From: Deltaproteobacteria bacterium
Lineage (GTDB): Bacteria > Desulfobacterota > Desulfobulbia > Desulfobulbales > Desulfocapsaceae
Direction: 5' to 3'
Assembly: GCA_026388715.1 (NCBI GenBank)
Contig: JAPLJF010000035.1
Span: 62,001 to 126,000, forward strand
DNA: 64,000 nt
In this document: piece by piece, positions 19,419 through 27,873 of the stretch
How the letters are laid out: the number at the start of each line of letters is the position of its first letter
Position numbering within the stretch: position 1 is the first letter of the stretch
Notes under the pieces: generated by a model
What the model was told of the DNA's origin: nothing
Database searches by the model: none
Seen by the model: the letters and a program-made list of their open reading frames with translations, nothing else
Program-made: the position numbers and the translations under genes

Positions 19419-19529
19419 TACATCACCAAATCTTGCCGTTTAAGGCATAAACGATTTTGCGAATTGAGCAATTTCTATATTTAAAAAATATAAACCGACA
19501 GTATTACTGAATTCCGCTGTCGCATTGAT

Positions 19530-20726
19530 TCATGAGTAAAGCTTATACACCTTGATTCCAAATTCCTCTAAAAAATTAATTTGATTAAATATTTCATCTT
19601 CTGATGCCTTAGAAGATATAACGATAGCGTCAACTAACTTAGCTACATCTTCCGGCTTTCTTAGGCCAATTATTTCAATTCCCTTTACATGTCTGCCATG
19701 TTTCTTTGGATCATTTTCAAAAATACAAGCGATACTTTCAATTGGTAAGTTTGTGACGGAAAGCAACAAGGATGTATGTAAACCGCCCCCCCATATACCC
19801 AATCGTCCAGGCTTCGTACTCTTCCTAATAAAATCTAATTTAGATTTCAATTTACTCACTTCTTTACCAGATGTTTTTTTATAGCCTTCAACGGCAGCGC
19901 AAGCGGCTTCAAAATCATTTTTTATATAACTCAACTTTCTCGCGGATTTCCTCCCAAAAGCCCCTATTACAGGATAGAAAGGTTCAATTTCTACGGAGTT
20001 ATCAAATAATTTAAGTTCAACATGAAAACCATTTAATTCCATTAGCGAGGACAATGTCGTCGGGGTAAAGTAATTTAAATGTTCAAACATAAAATAGCCC
20101 ATTGGAACGAAAGGACGGATCAAATTAGGCACCTCTATATAAACTAAGCCATTCTCATTAAGCAATGGCACCAACTCCCGTATCAATATTTCTGGTGATA
20201 GAAGATGCTCAACAACATGGGAGAGAATAATGACGTCAAATGGCGATCTATCAGAAATAACCTTTGGGTCAAATAATCCATTAATGACTTCAATATCATA
20301 CAGCTCACGTGCCAACTTCACTGCTTTAGGACTTGGCTCTATACCCAAGACATTCCATCCTCTTGATTTAAAAAGAGACAATCCCGTTCCAGTTGCACAT
20401 CCAATTTCTAATACATTGCCTTTAAATTTTGGCGCAAACCTTTTTTCTATCAAATCATAAGTTCGTTGCCATTTGTTAAGCATCGCTTCTGATTCTCTTC
20501 CACCTCGCTGAGGATTCTCATAATTTGAAAATGCGCCATAATATTCAGCAAGCGCTTCAGGAGATGGCGCGGGATTATTGTAAGTAAATCCGCATGATTT
20601 ACATGTAACTATTTTCTGCGTATATTCTATGTCGCCAAGACCTACTATCGATTGATACTTTTGGTTAAGCATTTCAACAAATTCTTTCGAAGCACAAACA
20701 GAACAATTTCTCTCTAACAATTTCAT
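19530..20726 (-). CDS. Class I SAM-dependent methyltransferase with N-terminal zinc motif
   Basis: The 398-residue product begins with a four-cysteine metal site (CSVC at about 9-12 and CKSC near 43-46), the Methyltransf_13-type module. A Rossmann methyltransferase domain follows (VLEIGCATGTGLSLF, LGIEPSPKAVKLAREL, DVIILSHVVEHLLSPE). The C-terminal domain has its own glycine-rich GIWGGGLHTSLLL loop, as in sugar C-methyltransferases of the NovU/TylC3 type. It lies inside the pseudaminic acid gene set between pseF and pseG, so it may methylate pseudaminic acid or another deoxysugar of the polymer. That is inference from position. The gene is strongly AT-rich. Confidence 0.82.
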   Translation of the reverse strand: MKLLERNCSVCASKEFVEMLNQKYQSIVGLGDIEYTQKIVTCKSCGFTYNNPAPSPEALAEYYGAFSNYENPQRGGRESEAMLNKWQRTYDLIEKRFAPKFKGNVLEIGCATGTGLSLFKSRGWNVLGIEPSPKAVKLARELYDIEVINGLFDPKVISDRSPFDVIILSHVVEHLLSPEILIRELVPLLNENGLVYIEVPNLIRPFVPMGYFMFEHLNYFTPTTLSSLMELNGFHVELKLFDNSVEIEPFYPVIGAFGRKSARKLSYIKNDFEAACAAVEGYKKTSGKEVSKLKSKLDFIRKSTKPGRLGIWGGGLHTSLLLSVTNLPIESIACIFENDPKKHGRHVKGIEIIGLRKPEDVAKLVDAIVISSKASEDEIFNQINFLEEFGIKVYKLYS

Positions 20727-20792
20727 AACAATCCTTTAAAAGGAATAAAATATTGAGTCAAATGCGGAAGGCGATGTGGTGCATGCCCCTGT

Positions 20793-21488
20793 TTAACCCT
20801 TATGCCCCATGATGATGGACGCCAGTATCTCGGCCCGCTCCCAGTCATCCTGTGTGTCTATGTCTTGGACTCGCCAACGGGGTATTATCACTGGTTTAGA
20901 GTGCCGATCAAAAATACGCTTGCCCTTCAGCCATGCCGTTGGCCGCCCCCAATAGAATTGCCCTGCATCATGTAACGCGGTGGGCAAATCTTGCGAACGT
21001 GTGCCGAAATGCTCCGGAAAGAACATCTCTATCCCGCCTTCGGTAGTTTGCTTGAATGACCGAAAGATCGGTGCAGCAAAATCTGTCACGGTAAATACGT
21101 AATCCCAACCGTCTGAATTCAATACCTCCAATCCGCGTTTGAGATCAGCCACCTGAACAAAAGGCGCAGTCGCATAAATGCAGCATACCGCAGACACATC
21201 AAATCCTTGATCCAAGGCCCATTGCGTGGCATGAGCAATGACCGGTGTGGTTCCTGTGTGGTCGTTAGATAGTTCTTCAGGACGCATAAAAGGGACTTCT
21301 GCACCCCACTGTATAGCCACTTCAGCAATCTCCACATCATCTGTCGAGACAATGATGTGCTCGAACAGCCCAGAGGACTTGGCTGCCTCGATCGACCAAG
21401 CGATCATCGGCTTGCCGCAGAAGGGTTTGATGTTTTTGCGCGGGATGCGTTTACTGCCGCCGCGAGCAGGAATGATAGCGATTCTCAT
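20793..21488 (-). CDS. pseF: Pseudaminic acid cytidylyltransferase
   Basis: PseF activates pseudaminic acid as CMP-Pse for transfer to the polymer. The nucleotide-binding start RIAIIPARGGSKRIPRKNIK is exact for CMP-sugar synthetases. GKPMIAWSIEAA, VSTDDVEIAEVA, CCIYATAPFVQVADLKRGL and QFYWG follow. The C-terminal VQDIDTQDDWERAEIL ending matches the NeuA/PseF group. I use the ATG at 21488, which overlaps the pseC stop as ATGA; an in-frame ATG at 21506 lies inside pseC. Confidence 0.93.
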   Translation of the reverse strand: MRIAIIPARGGSKRIPRKNIKPFCGKPMIAWSIEAAKSSGLFEHIIVSTDDVEIAEVAIQWGAEVPFMRPEELSNDHTGTTPVIAHATQWALDQGFDVSAVCCIYATAPFVQVADLKRGLEVLNSDGWDYVFTVTDFAAPIFRSFKQTTEGGIEMFFPEHFGTRSQDLPTALHDAGQFYWGRPTAWLKGKRIFDRHSKPVIIPRWRVQDIDTQDDWERAEILASIIMGHKG

Positions 21489-22654
21489 TTTGCAGTAGCT
21501 TGGCATAATGCCTTGATCACTTTGTCTTGCTGCATTTCGGTCAGCCCAGGATACATCGGCAGGCTGATCGCTTCAGCATAATACTGCTCTGCTTCCGGAC
21601 AATGCCCCACTTTGAACCCCAATCCCTCGTAGTAGGGTTGGCGATACACTGGGATGTAATGCAGGTTGACGCCGATGCCTGCTTCATGCATCCCTTCGAA
21701 CACTTGACGATGTGTATTGCCGATCTTTTCAAGCTGCAAACGAATTACGTACAGGTGCAAACCGGAATAACTGTCCGCGTGCTGCCAGGGCGTGATCACC
21801 GGCAAACCAGCCAAAAGCTGGTCATATCGCTTGGCGATAATGTGGCGCTTAGCAACGAATTCGTCCAGTCGCTGCATTTGGCTCAGGCCCAATGCAGCTT
21901 GTAAATCGGTCATACGGTAGTTATAACCAAGGTCGATTTGCTGGTAGTACCAAGGTCCGTCCGGCGCATGGGTCATCTCGGTCACATCACGTGTGATGCC
22001 GTGGCTGCGCAGTAGCTGCATGCGCTTAGCTAACTGTGCGTCGTTGGTCATAGCCATGCCTCCTTCACCCGTGGTAATGATCTTGACCGGATGAAAGCTG
22101 AATACGGTGATGTCGCTGTAACGGCCGTTGCCTATCGGCTCACCGCGATACTTGCCACCAATGGCATGCGAAGCATCTTCGATAATTTTGAAGCCGTATT
22201 GCTGGCTGAGCACCTGTATGCCAACCATATCGCATGGTTGGCCGCATAGATGCACGGGAATCACAACCTTGGGTAGATTGCCGATCTTTTCTGCGTATGC
22301 CAGTTTTTCTGCCAGTCGCTCCACGCTCATGTTGTAGGTGCGCTGATCAATATCCACGAAATCGATACTCGCGCCGCAATAGAGCGCACAGTTTGCACTG
22401 GCCACAAAGGTAATCGGGGTGGTCCAGACCAAATCGCCTGGCCCCACGTCCAGCGCCAAACAGGCAATATGCAGGACGCTCGTAGCACTGTTCACCGCAA
22501 CACTATGTTGCGTACCGCAATAGTCTGCAACACTCTTTTCAAAAGCGGGAACGGCCGGACCTTGGGTCAGATAGTCGGAACGCAGTACATCGACAACCGC
22601 CTGGATATCTATATCAGAAATGTCTTGCCGACCATAAGGAATCATCGTTGTCAT
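21485..22654 (-). CDS. pseC: UDP-4-amino-4,6-dideoxy-N-acetyl-beta-L-altrosamine transaminase
   Basis: PseC is the PLP- and glutamate-dependent C4 aminotransferase of the pseudaminic acid pathway. It opens IPYGRQDISDIDIQAVVDVL, carries NSATSVLHIACLAL (55-68), IIEDASHAIGGKY (157-169) and the catalytic lysine in [15 protein letters not shown] (K191). It ends PMYPGLTEMQQDKVI, typical of the family. It overlaps both pseB (upstream) and pseF (downstream) by four bases, so these three are co-translated. Confidence 0.94.
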   Translation of the reverse strand: MTTMIPYGRQDISDIDIQAVVDVLRSDYLTQGPAVPAFEKSVADYCGTQHSVAVNSATSVLHIACLALDVGPGDLVWTTPITFVASANCALYCGASIDFVDIDQRTYNMSVERLAEKLAYAEKIGNLPKVVIPVHLCGQPCDMVGIQVLSQQYGFKIIEDASHAIGGKYRGEPIGNGRYSDITVFSFHPVKIITTGEGGMAMTNDAQLAKRMQLLRSHGITRDVTEMTHAPDGPWYYQQIDLGYNYRMTDLQAALGLSQMQRLDEFVAKRHIIAKRYDQLLAGLPVITPWQHADSYSGLHLYVIRLQLEKIGNTHRQVFEGMHEAGIGVNLHYIPVYRQPYYEGLGFKVGHCPEAEQYYAEAISLPMYPGLTEMQQDKVIKALCQATAK

Positions 22655-23649
22655 ATCTTGCCGACTTTATCACGATGTTGGGCGATCCATGCCTGCAATG
22701 TTTTGATACTCATCCATTCGGTGTTGTTGTTCGAACAATAGGTAAAATCTTCAGCCACCTTCTTTCCATCCTTGATTCGGTTTGAATCGTTGCTCCAGTT
22801 GTGTATGGCGGGCAATATTTTGAAGTGCTCGGGGTATTCGTAGGTGTAGTGCGCATCTTCTGTACCGATCATTTGCTCATGAAGCTTCTCGCCGGGACGA
22901 ATGCCAACGATCTCGTGTTTAGCATCAGGGACGCAGGCAAGCGCGACATCGGTTACTTTCATTGATGGAATTTTTTGGACGTAAATCTCTCCGCCCACCA
23001 TGTCTTCAAAGGCATGCCACATTAGCTCGACACCTTGTTCCAGAGTGATCATGAAGCGTGTCATGCGAGCATCCGTGATCGGCAATGTGCCTTTGTCCGC
23101 AATCGACAGGAAGAATGGTATAACCGAGCCACGCGATCCCATCACATTGCCATATCGTACAACGCCAAAACGGGTGCCTTGAGCGCCTGCATAGGAATTA
23201 CCCGCCACAAACAGCTTATCGGAAGCAAGCTTCGTCGCGCCGTAAAGATTGGAAGGACTGCTGGCTTTGTCGGTCGAGAGCGCGACAACGCGTTTGACAC
23301 CCCGATCTATACAAGCATCAATCAAGTTCATTGCACCGATCACGTTGGTCTTGATGCACTCAAACGGGTTGTATTCGGCAGTGGGTACAATCTTGGTTGC
23401 GGCTGCATGAACCACGTAATCGATACCATCCAGCGCACGGGATAAGCGGTCCTTGTCGCGCACATCACCGATAAAGAAGCGAACACGCCGATCATTGGCA
23501 AACAACTTGGCCATTTCCCATTGCTTCATTTCGTCCCGCGAAAAAATAACAAGACGGCGGGGGTTATATTTAGCCAGTGTCATCGGTACAAATGTATGAC
23601 CGAATGAGCCAGTTCCGCCTGTAATAAGAATAGATTTACCTGCTAGCAT
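22651..23649 (-). CDS. pseB: UDP-N-acetylglucosamine 4,6-dehydratase (inverting)
   Basis: PseB catalyses the first step of pseudaminic acid synthesis, inverting C5 while making the 4-keto-6-deoxy sugar. It is an extended SDR enzyme with ILITGGTGSFGHTFVP (7-22), FSRDEMKQWEMAK, FIGDVRDKDRL, VVHAAATKIVPTAEYNPFE, and the catalytic LYGATKLASDK (Y-x3-K). The ending KVAEDFTYCSNNN...WMS is typical of PseB/FlaA1. It is the first gene of the pse run. Confidence 0.94.
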   Translation of the reverse strand: MLAGKSILITGGTGSFGHTFVPMTLAKYNPRRLVIFSRDEMKQWEMAKLFANDRRVRFFIGDVRDKDRLSRALDGIDYVVHAAATKIVPTAEYNPFECIKTNVIGAMNLIDACIDRGVKRVVALSTDKASSPSNLYGATKLASDKLFVAGNSYAGAQGTRFGVVRYGNVMGSRGSVIPFFLSIADKGTLPITDARMTRFMITLEQGVELMWHAFEDMVGGEIYVQKIPSMKVTDVALACVPDAKHEIVGIRPGEKLHEQMIGTEDAHYTYEYPEHFKILPAIHNWSNDSNRIKDGKKVAEDFTYCSNNNTEWMSIKTLQAWIAQHRDKVGKI

Positions 23650-23727
23650 TATTGATCACCAAACTTTAAATTTAGAGATTGATATAGAAATTTTGGGAGT
23701 ACCTGAATTCATGTCGGTATCCCCCTC

Positions 23728-23759
23728 ATACACCCAGCGCCTCCTGAGGGAGGGTGTAT
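23728..23759. repeat. Hairpin between acyltransferase gene and pseB
   Basis: Arms ATACACCC and GGGTGTAT (8 bp, perfect) with an inner CCTCC/GGAGG pairing form a hairpin in the 169-base gap. It could attenuate or terminate transcription coming from the acyltransferase gene on the minus strand. There is no strong T-run, so the function is open. Confidence 0.45.
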
Positions 23760-23818
23760 AGATTATAGGCTTATTGAGAAGTGTGACAATCACCCACAAT
23801 CCAAGGATTGTCATACAT

Positions 23819-24856
23819 CTAACATCCTTGGTTTACACCAATTCTACTCACAATTTCAACACCTCGCTGCTGCAAACAAAAAAACAAGTAACCGATAGCT
23901 AAACAAGCAAATAGATTAACAAATAGAAAAATACAGTTGTTTGAAAAAATATTCCGTACAAACTGACTGAACGTCCAAAAGTAAACCATCTGAATCAAGA
24001 AGATGTGATAAGATGCCTTCCCAATTTTGGTCAATAGGGTTCCAATATATGTAATGTAAGGAAATACTTTCCATAATAGAATCACTACAAATATCGTAAA
24101 AAAATAAGCTGGCGCATGCTGAAACCCCCATGCTGGATAAATAATTCCAGGACTGTATTCAACATATGAAGTAATTCCAATATATATAACACTTAACAAT
24201 GCCATAACTGCTATTTGATTGAACTTGAAATTATGCCTTACCAAATAAGCGCCTAGAACTGTGGCGAAAAAATATCTTACATACAAAAGTCTATAAAGAC
24301 TTTCAGGAACATTAAAAACTACACAAGCAAATTCTGCCATTAATGCAAGCACACAAAATAACGCAAGTGTTAGATAGGGATTAATCTTATCACATTTGAT
24401 TACTATTAATAATATTACAGGGAAAAATATCAAATGCTGAACATAAATTGGCGTAAAATAACTACCTGGACCGATCCCACCAAGAAAGTACGAGGTAATA
24501 ACTTTTGCATATGTGGCTTTTCCAGTAATTACAAGCGCCAAGACCTCCACAAGCCACACTACAGTAAATGGTATTAATATTCTGGTGAAAGATTTTTTTA
24601 TCTTTTTGGGTGAATATTCTTTCAGTAAAACAAATTCTTCTTCTTTTAAAGAGGATAGTGCACTGTTTATTCCTGCAATAACCATAAAAACAGGAACAGC
24701 GTGCCAAATATGAAATGGTGCGAATATTTTCAAAAGTATATATGGCGGGATTGTGTGTAGTAAAATCACAGATATTACAGCAAGCCCTTTAATGAAGTCA
24801 ATTTCATCAAACCGGCCTTTTGTAGCACTATCAAACATGCCAGAAAGCGTAACCAT
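23819..24856 (-). CDS. Acyltransferase family 3 membrane protein
   Basis: A 345-residue polytopic membrane protein of the acyltransferase-3 type, which moves acetyl or other acyl groups onto sugars across the inner membrane. The hallmark start RFDEIDFIKGLAVISVILLHTIPP has the conserved histidine of the family in its second helix region. HAVPVFMVIAGIN and the long series of hydrophobic helices agree. The gene is strongly AT-rich and isolated by 170 bases on one side and by a remnant-bearing gap on the other, so it looks like an insertion into the cluster. Start ATG 24856 has AGGA nine bases upstream. Confidence 0.85.
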   Translation of the reverse strand: MVTLSGMFDSATKGRFDEIDFIKGLAVISVILLHTIPPYILLKIFAPFHIWHAVPVFMVIAGINSALSSLKEEEFVLLKEYSPKKIKKSFTRILIPFTVVWLVEVLALVITGKATYAKVITSYFLGGIGPGSYFTPIYVQHLIFFPVILLIVIKCDKINPYLTLALFCVLALMAEFACVVFNVPESLYRLLYVRYFFATVLGAYLVRHNFKFNQIAVMALLSVIYIGITSYVEYSPGIIYPAWGFQHAPAYFFTIFVVILLWKVFPYITYIGTLLTKIGKASYHIFLIQMVYFWTFSQFVRNIFSNNCIFLFVNLFACLAIGYLFFCLQQRGVEIVSRIGVNQGC

Positions 24857-25051
24857 TTATATGGTTCCTAAAATTTAAAAAGAATTAGCATCATATTATT
24901 GCCATAAATAAATCGTCAAACAGGGCCTGATCGCAACTCACTATGCTACCGTTTTATATCGAAAAGATAAATGAGCGAGTGCCAGAAGTAGACAAGACCC
25001 CAAAAAGCCCTTAACCGCTAAATTTCAGATGCAAGCCAAGTCCCTTAACAC

Positions 25052-25074
25052 TGGTGCCCCAGAGAAGAATCGAA
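25052..25074 (-). other. tRNA 3'-end-like sequence (candidate attachment site)
   Basis: On the minus strand these 23 bases run TTCGATT-CTTCT-CTGGGGC-A-CCA. That is exactly the register of a tRNA from T-loop through T-stem, acceptor arm and discriminator base to CCA. The five bases before the loop do not pair with CTTCT, so only the 3' end is present, as left by integrases that recombine in tRNA genes. It lies where homology of the wecC fragment stops. The tRNA identity is unknown, and chance similarity is not excluded. Confidence 0.45.
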
Positions 25075-25083
25075 CTGAAAAAG

Positions 25084-25290
25084 TTGATTCAAACCATACA
25101 GAGTAAACTCCTCAAACCTGACATTGACATTCGGTTCACACGCCATTAGCTGCCCAATCCCGCAGGCCATCAACTACCGCACAATCTCCAAAGCACGCGA
25201 CTCCTGCAAATCATCAATATTCGCATTGAACTCCAACCCAAAGCAGCCAATAACTGGGCTCCTGAACCGCTCTGTCTTGGCTTGGTGCCA
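25084..25290 (-). pseudogene. Fragment of UDP-N-acetyl-D-mannosamine dehydrogenase (wecC-like)
   Basis: This is too short and broken to be an open gene but clearly recognisable. Reading from 25290, the translation gives PVIGCFGLEF, NANIDDLQESRALEIVR, a TAG at 25174-25176 replacing one codon, and then LMACGIGQLMACEPNVN and TLYGLNQ. This is the start of the C-terminal UDP-binding domain of WecC/WbpA-type nucleotide-sugar dehydrogenases. The first 300 or more residues and the last 40 or so are missing. The fragment is squeezed between fcl and the tRNA-like sequence. It records a former ManNAcA branch of the pathway that has been deleted. Confidence 0.75.
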
Positions 25291-25301
25291 AAAAATAGTC
25301 A

Positions 25302-26408
25302 TTATTTCAATGATGCCTTCATCAAGTATGTTTCAAAAACAAATACAATGCCATCTCGTAATGAGGTCGTTGCCTTCCAGCCCATTTGATTCAGCTTGCT
25401 CACATCAAGTAATTTCTGCATCGTCCCATCCGGTTTAGAGGGATCAAAAATAAGGTTGCCATTATAGCCGACCACGTCCCTGACCAGTTCCGCCAACTCG
25501 CGGATGGTCAGGTCTTCACCGCAACCAACGTTTACCAGCGGCGGTTGTTTGTCACTGAACAGCGGTTGCAACTTTTCTTCCGGCTGTTCCAGCAAATAGA
25601 GGCAGGCTTCCGCCATGTCGTCGCTGTAGAGAAATTCGCGCCGGGGTGTACCTGTGCCCCATAACGAGATGCAAGGTTCAAGGGGTAAGGTACAAGGTTC
25701 AAGGCTCAAGGGGCGAGGTTCAAGGGGTAAGGTGCAAGTTGCGAGGAGGCGTTCTTTCAAGTCGATAGGTATGGGGCCGTGGAGCTGTTCGTCTGCTTCG
25801 ATGCCTGCGTGGTTGTTTTCACTTGCCAGTTTGGCGAGGTGGAATTTGCGGATCATGGCAGGCAGGACGTGGGAGTTGTTAAGGTCATAATTGTCATTGG
25901 GGCCATACAGGTTGGTGGGCATTACGGCCATGAACTTGGTGCCGTATTGCCGGTTGTAGGCCCAGCACATCTCGATGCCCGCGATCTTGGCCAGGGCATA
26001 GGGCCGATTGGTAGGCTCCAGCGGGCCGGTAAGGAGGTATTCTTCCTTCATCGGTTGAAGACAATCACGTGGATAAATGCAGCTCGAGCCGAGGAACAGC
26101 AGGCGTTTGACGCCGACGCGGTAGGCCTCATGAATGACGTTGGTCTGGATGGCAAGATTGTCGTGGATGAATTCTGCCGGATAGGTATTGTTAGCATGAA
26201 TGCCACCCACTTTAGCGGCCGCCAACAGGATGTACTCGGGCTTTTCCGCAGCAAAGAAATGACGCACGGCAGTTTGATCAGTCAGATCCAGTTCGGCATG
26301 GGTGCGAGTGATGATGTTGGTATATCCCCCTGTCGCTATGCGTCGCATGAGGGCGGAGCCGACTAGGCCACGGTGACCGGCGATGTAGATTTTATTCTGA
26401 AGATTCAT
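25302..26408 (-). CDS. fcl: GDP-L-fucose synthase
   Basis: Fcl (WcaG) epimerises and reduces GDP-4-keto-6-deoxymannose to GDP-L-fucose. SDR hallmarks are [40 protein letters not shown] and the catalytic [10 protein letters not shown] (Y-x3-K). [17 protein letters not shown] and [17 protein letters not shown] follow. At 368 residues it is about 45-55 longer than usual. Part of the excess is an in-frame stretch at about residues 223-246 rich in [10 protein letters not shown], encoded by a repeat at 25671-25740, in a surface loop before WGTG. It forms a pair with gmd, ten bases apart. Confidence 0.92.
   Translation of the reverse strand: MNLQNKIYIAGHRGLVGSALMRRIATGGYTNIITRTHAELDLTDQTAVRHFFAAEKPEYILLAAAKVGGIHANNTYPAEFIHDNLAIQTNVIHEAYRVGVKRLLFLGSSCIYPRDCLQPMKEEYLLTGPLEPTNRPYALAKIAGIEMCWAYNRQYGTKFMAVMPTNLYGPNDNYDLNNSHVLPAMIRKFHLAKLASENNHAGIEADEQLHGPIPIDLKERLLATCTLPLEPRPLSLEPCTLPLEPCISLWGTGTPRREFLYSDDMAEACLYLLEQPEEKLQPLFSDKQPPLVNVGCGEDLTIRELAELVRDVVGYNGNLIFDPSKPDGTMQKLLDVSKLNQMGWKATTSLRDGIVFVFETYLMKASLK
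25671..25740. repeat. Tandem GGTTCAAGGGG-type repeat inserted in frame in fcl
   Basis: About three degenerate units built on CAAGGTTCAAGGGGTAAGGT lie head to tail inside the coding region of fcl. The unit length and number keep the reading frame open, adding a low-complexity LEP-rich loop. Similar CAAGGTTCAAGG strings are usually intergenic, so presence within a conserved enzyme is unusual. Confidence 0.7.
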
Positions 26409-26418
26409 AAACAGACCC

Positions 26419-27534
26419 CTATTCGTGGCAATTCAGGACCGAATAGCCGTGTTTCTTGACCAGTTCATCCCGCTCAGCGGCCTTCAGATCTTCGCGCACC
26501 ATTTCAGCCACCAGTTCATCGAAGGTGATTTTGGGTGTCCAGCCGAGCTTCTCTTTGGCTTTGGTGGGGTCGCCGAGCAGGGTTTCAACTTCGGCGGGGC
26601 GGAAGTAGCGCGGGTCGACGGCGACGATGCATTTGCCGGAGTGGTCATACCCTTTTTCATCCATACCCACACCATCCCAGCGGATGCTCATTCCCAGTTC
26701 CTTGGCGGCGGCATTGACGAAATCGCGCACACTGTACTGCACGCCGGTGGCGATGACAAAGTCTTCCGGCTTGTCCTGTTGCAGCATGAGCCACTGCATT
26801 TCGACGTAATCCTTGGCGTGGCCCCAGTCGCGCTTGGCATCCAGATTGCCGAGATAGACGGCATCCTGCAGCCCGAGTTTGATGCGCGCCAAGGCACGGG
26901 TGATCTTGCGGGTGACGAAGGTTTCACCCCGGACCGGGGATTCGTGGTTGAAAAGGATGCCGTTGCATGCATACATGCCATAGGCTTCGCGATAATTGAC
27001 CGTGATCCAGTAGGCGTAGAGCTTGGCGCAGGCGTAGGGCGAGCGGGGATAGAAAGGAGTGGTTTCCTTTTGCGGTGTTTCCTGCACCTTGCCAAAGAGT
27101 TCTGAGGTGGATGCCTGATAAAAGCGGCTCTTCTTCTCGAGGCCAAGGATGCGGATCGCTTCCAGCACGCGGAGCGTTCCCAGGGCATCGGAGTTGGCGG
27201 TGTATTCGGGCTCTTCGAACGATACCGCGACATGGCTTTGCGCCGCCAGATTGTAGATCTCATCCGGCTGTACTTGCTGGATGATACGGATCAGACTGCT
27301 GGAGTCGGTCATGTCGCCGTGATGCAAAAAAAAGCGGCGATCTTTCTCGTGCGGGTCCTGGTAGAGGTGGTCGATGCGATCCGTATTAAAAAGCGAGGTA
27401 CGGCGCTTGAGACCATGGACCTCATAGCCTTTTTTTAAGAGAAACTCGGCAAGATACGCGCCATCCTGACCGGTGACACCGGTGATTAATGCCACCTTCG
27501 GTTGCGACGAGGGGTGATGTTTTGGTTGGGTCAT
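26419..27534 (-). CDS. gmd: GDP-mannose 4,6-dehydratase
   Basis: Gmd converts GDP-mannose to GDP-4-keto-6-deoxymannose, the substrate of Fcl. Motifs are complete: [19 protein letters not shown] (NADP site), [55 protein letters not shown], and [11 protein letters not shown] with catalytic Y-x3-[17 protein letters not shown] follows. Length (371) is normal. No mannose-activating genes (manB, manC) occur in the window, so GDP-mannose must come from elsewhere. Confidence 0.95.
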   Translation of the reverse strand: MTQPKHHPSSQPKVALITGVTGQDGAYLAEFLLKKGYEVHGLKRRTSLFNTDRIDHLYQDPHEKDRRFFLHHGDMTDSSSLIRIIQQVQPDEIYNLAAQSHVAVSFEEPEYTANSDALGTLRVLEAIRILGLEKKSRFYQASTSELFGKVQETPQKETTPFYPRSPYACAKLYAYWITVNYREAYGMYACNGILFNHESPVRGETFVTRKITRALARIKLGLQDAVYLGNLDAKRDWGHAKDYVEMQWLMLQQDKPEDFVIATGVQYSVRDFVNAAAKELGMSIRWDGVGMDEKGYDHSGKCIVAVDPRYFRPAEVETLLGDPTKAKEKLGWTPKITFDELVAEMVREDLKAAERDELVKKHGYSVLNCHE

Positions 27535-27628
27535 TTTTGATCTCTTTGTTTTTGAATGACAGTGCGCCAGCCACCTGAAATTCGTAAATATTCGTAACTA
27601 TCCAGCTAATCTCGGATTGAGGACTAAT

Positions 27629-27676
27629 CTCCCGCAGAGACGCTGAGGCGCAGAGAAAAACTTTTTTGCCCTTTTC
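27629..27676. repeat. CGCAGAG palindromic repeat, copy A (left half)
   Basis: The core CCCGCAGAGACGCTGAGG is followed by CGCAGAGAAAAAC and a T-run, matching the left arm of copies B to E. The right arm is lost. It lies upstream of gmd, between gmd and the aminotransferase remnant. Confidence 0.75.
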
Positions 27677-27768
27677 TTTACTGGTTGTGACCTCAACAAT
27701 CAAGGCATAAGATGCCTGATTTCTTTCCGGAAGATGGGTTTTTTGGAACAGTTATCATGTCATAAATT

Positions 27769-27867
27769 CTAACAACTTCTAATAAATTCAAGCACCCGGG
27801 TAATGTCTTCGGCAGACATGATCGTTCCGGAGGGCAGGCAAAGGCCCCCGACCTCTGGCGGCCAGAA
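27769..27867 (-). pseudogene. 3' remnant of a DegT-family aminotransferase gene
   Basis: Seven bases after the stop of the PglF-like gene, a short frame reads FWPPEVGGLCLPSGTIMS, AEDITRVLEFIRSC and then a stop. GLCLPSG followed by an acidic helix is the characteristic C-terminus of DegT/PglE aminotransferases. No start or N-terminal domain remains. PglF-type dehydratases are normally followed by such an aminotransferase, so a once-functional partner seems to have been lost by deletion. The ends of the remnant are approximate. Confidence 0.65.
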
Positions 27868-27873
27868 GATGAC

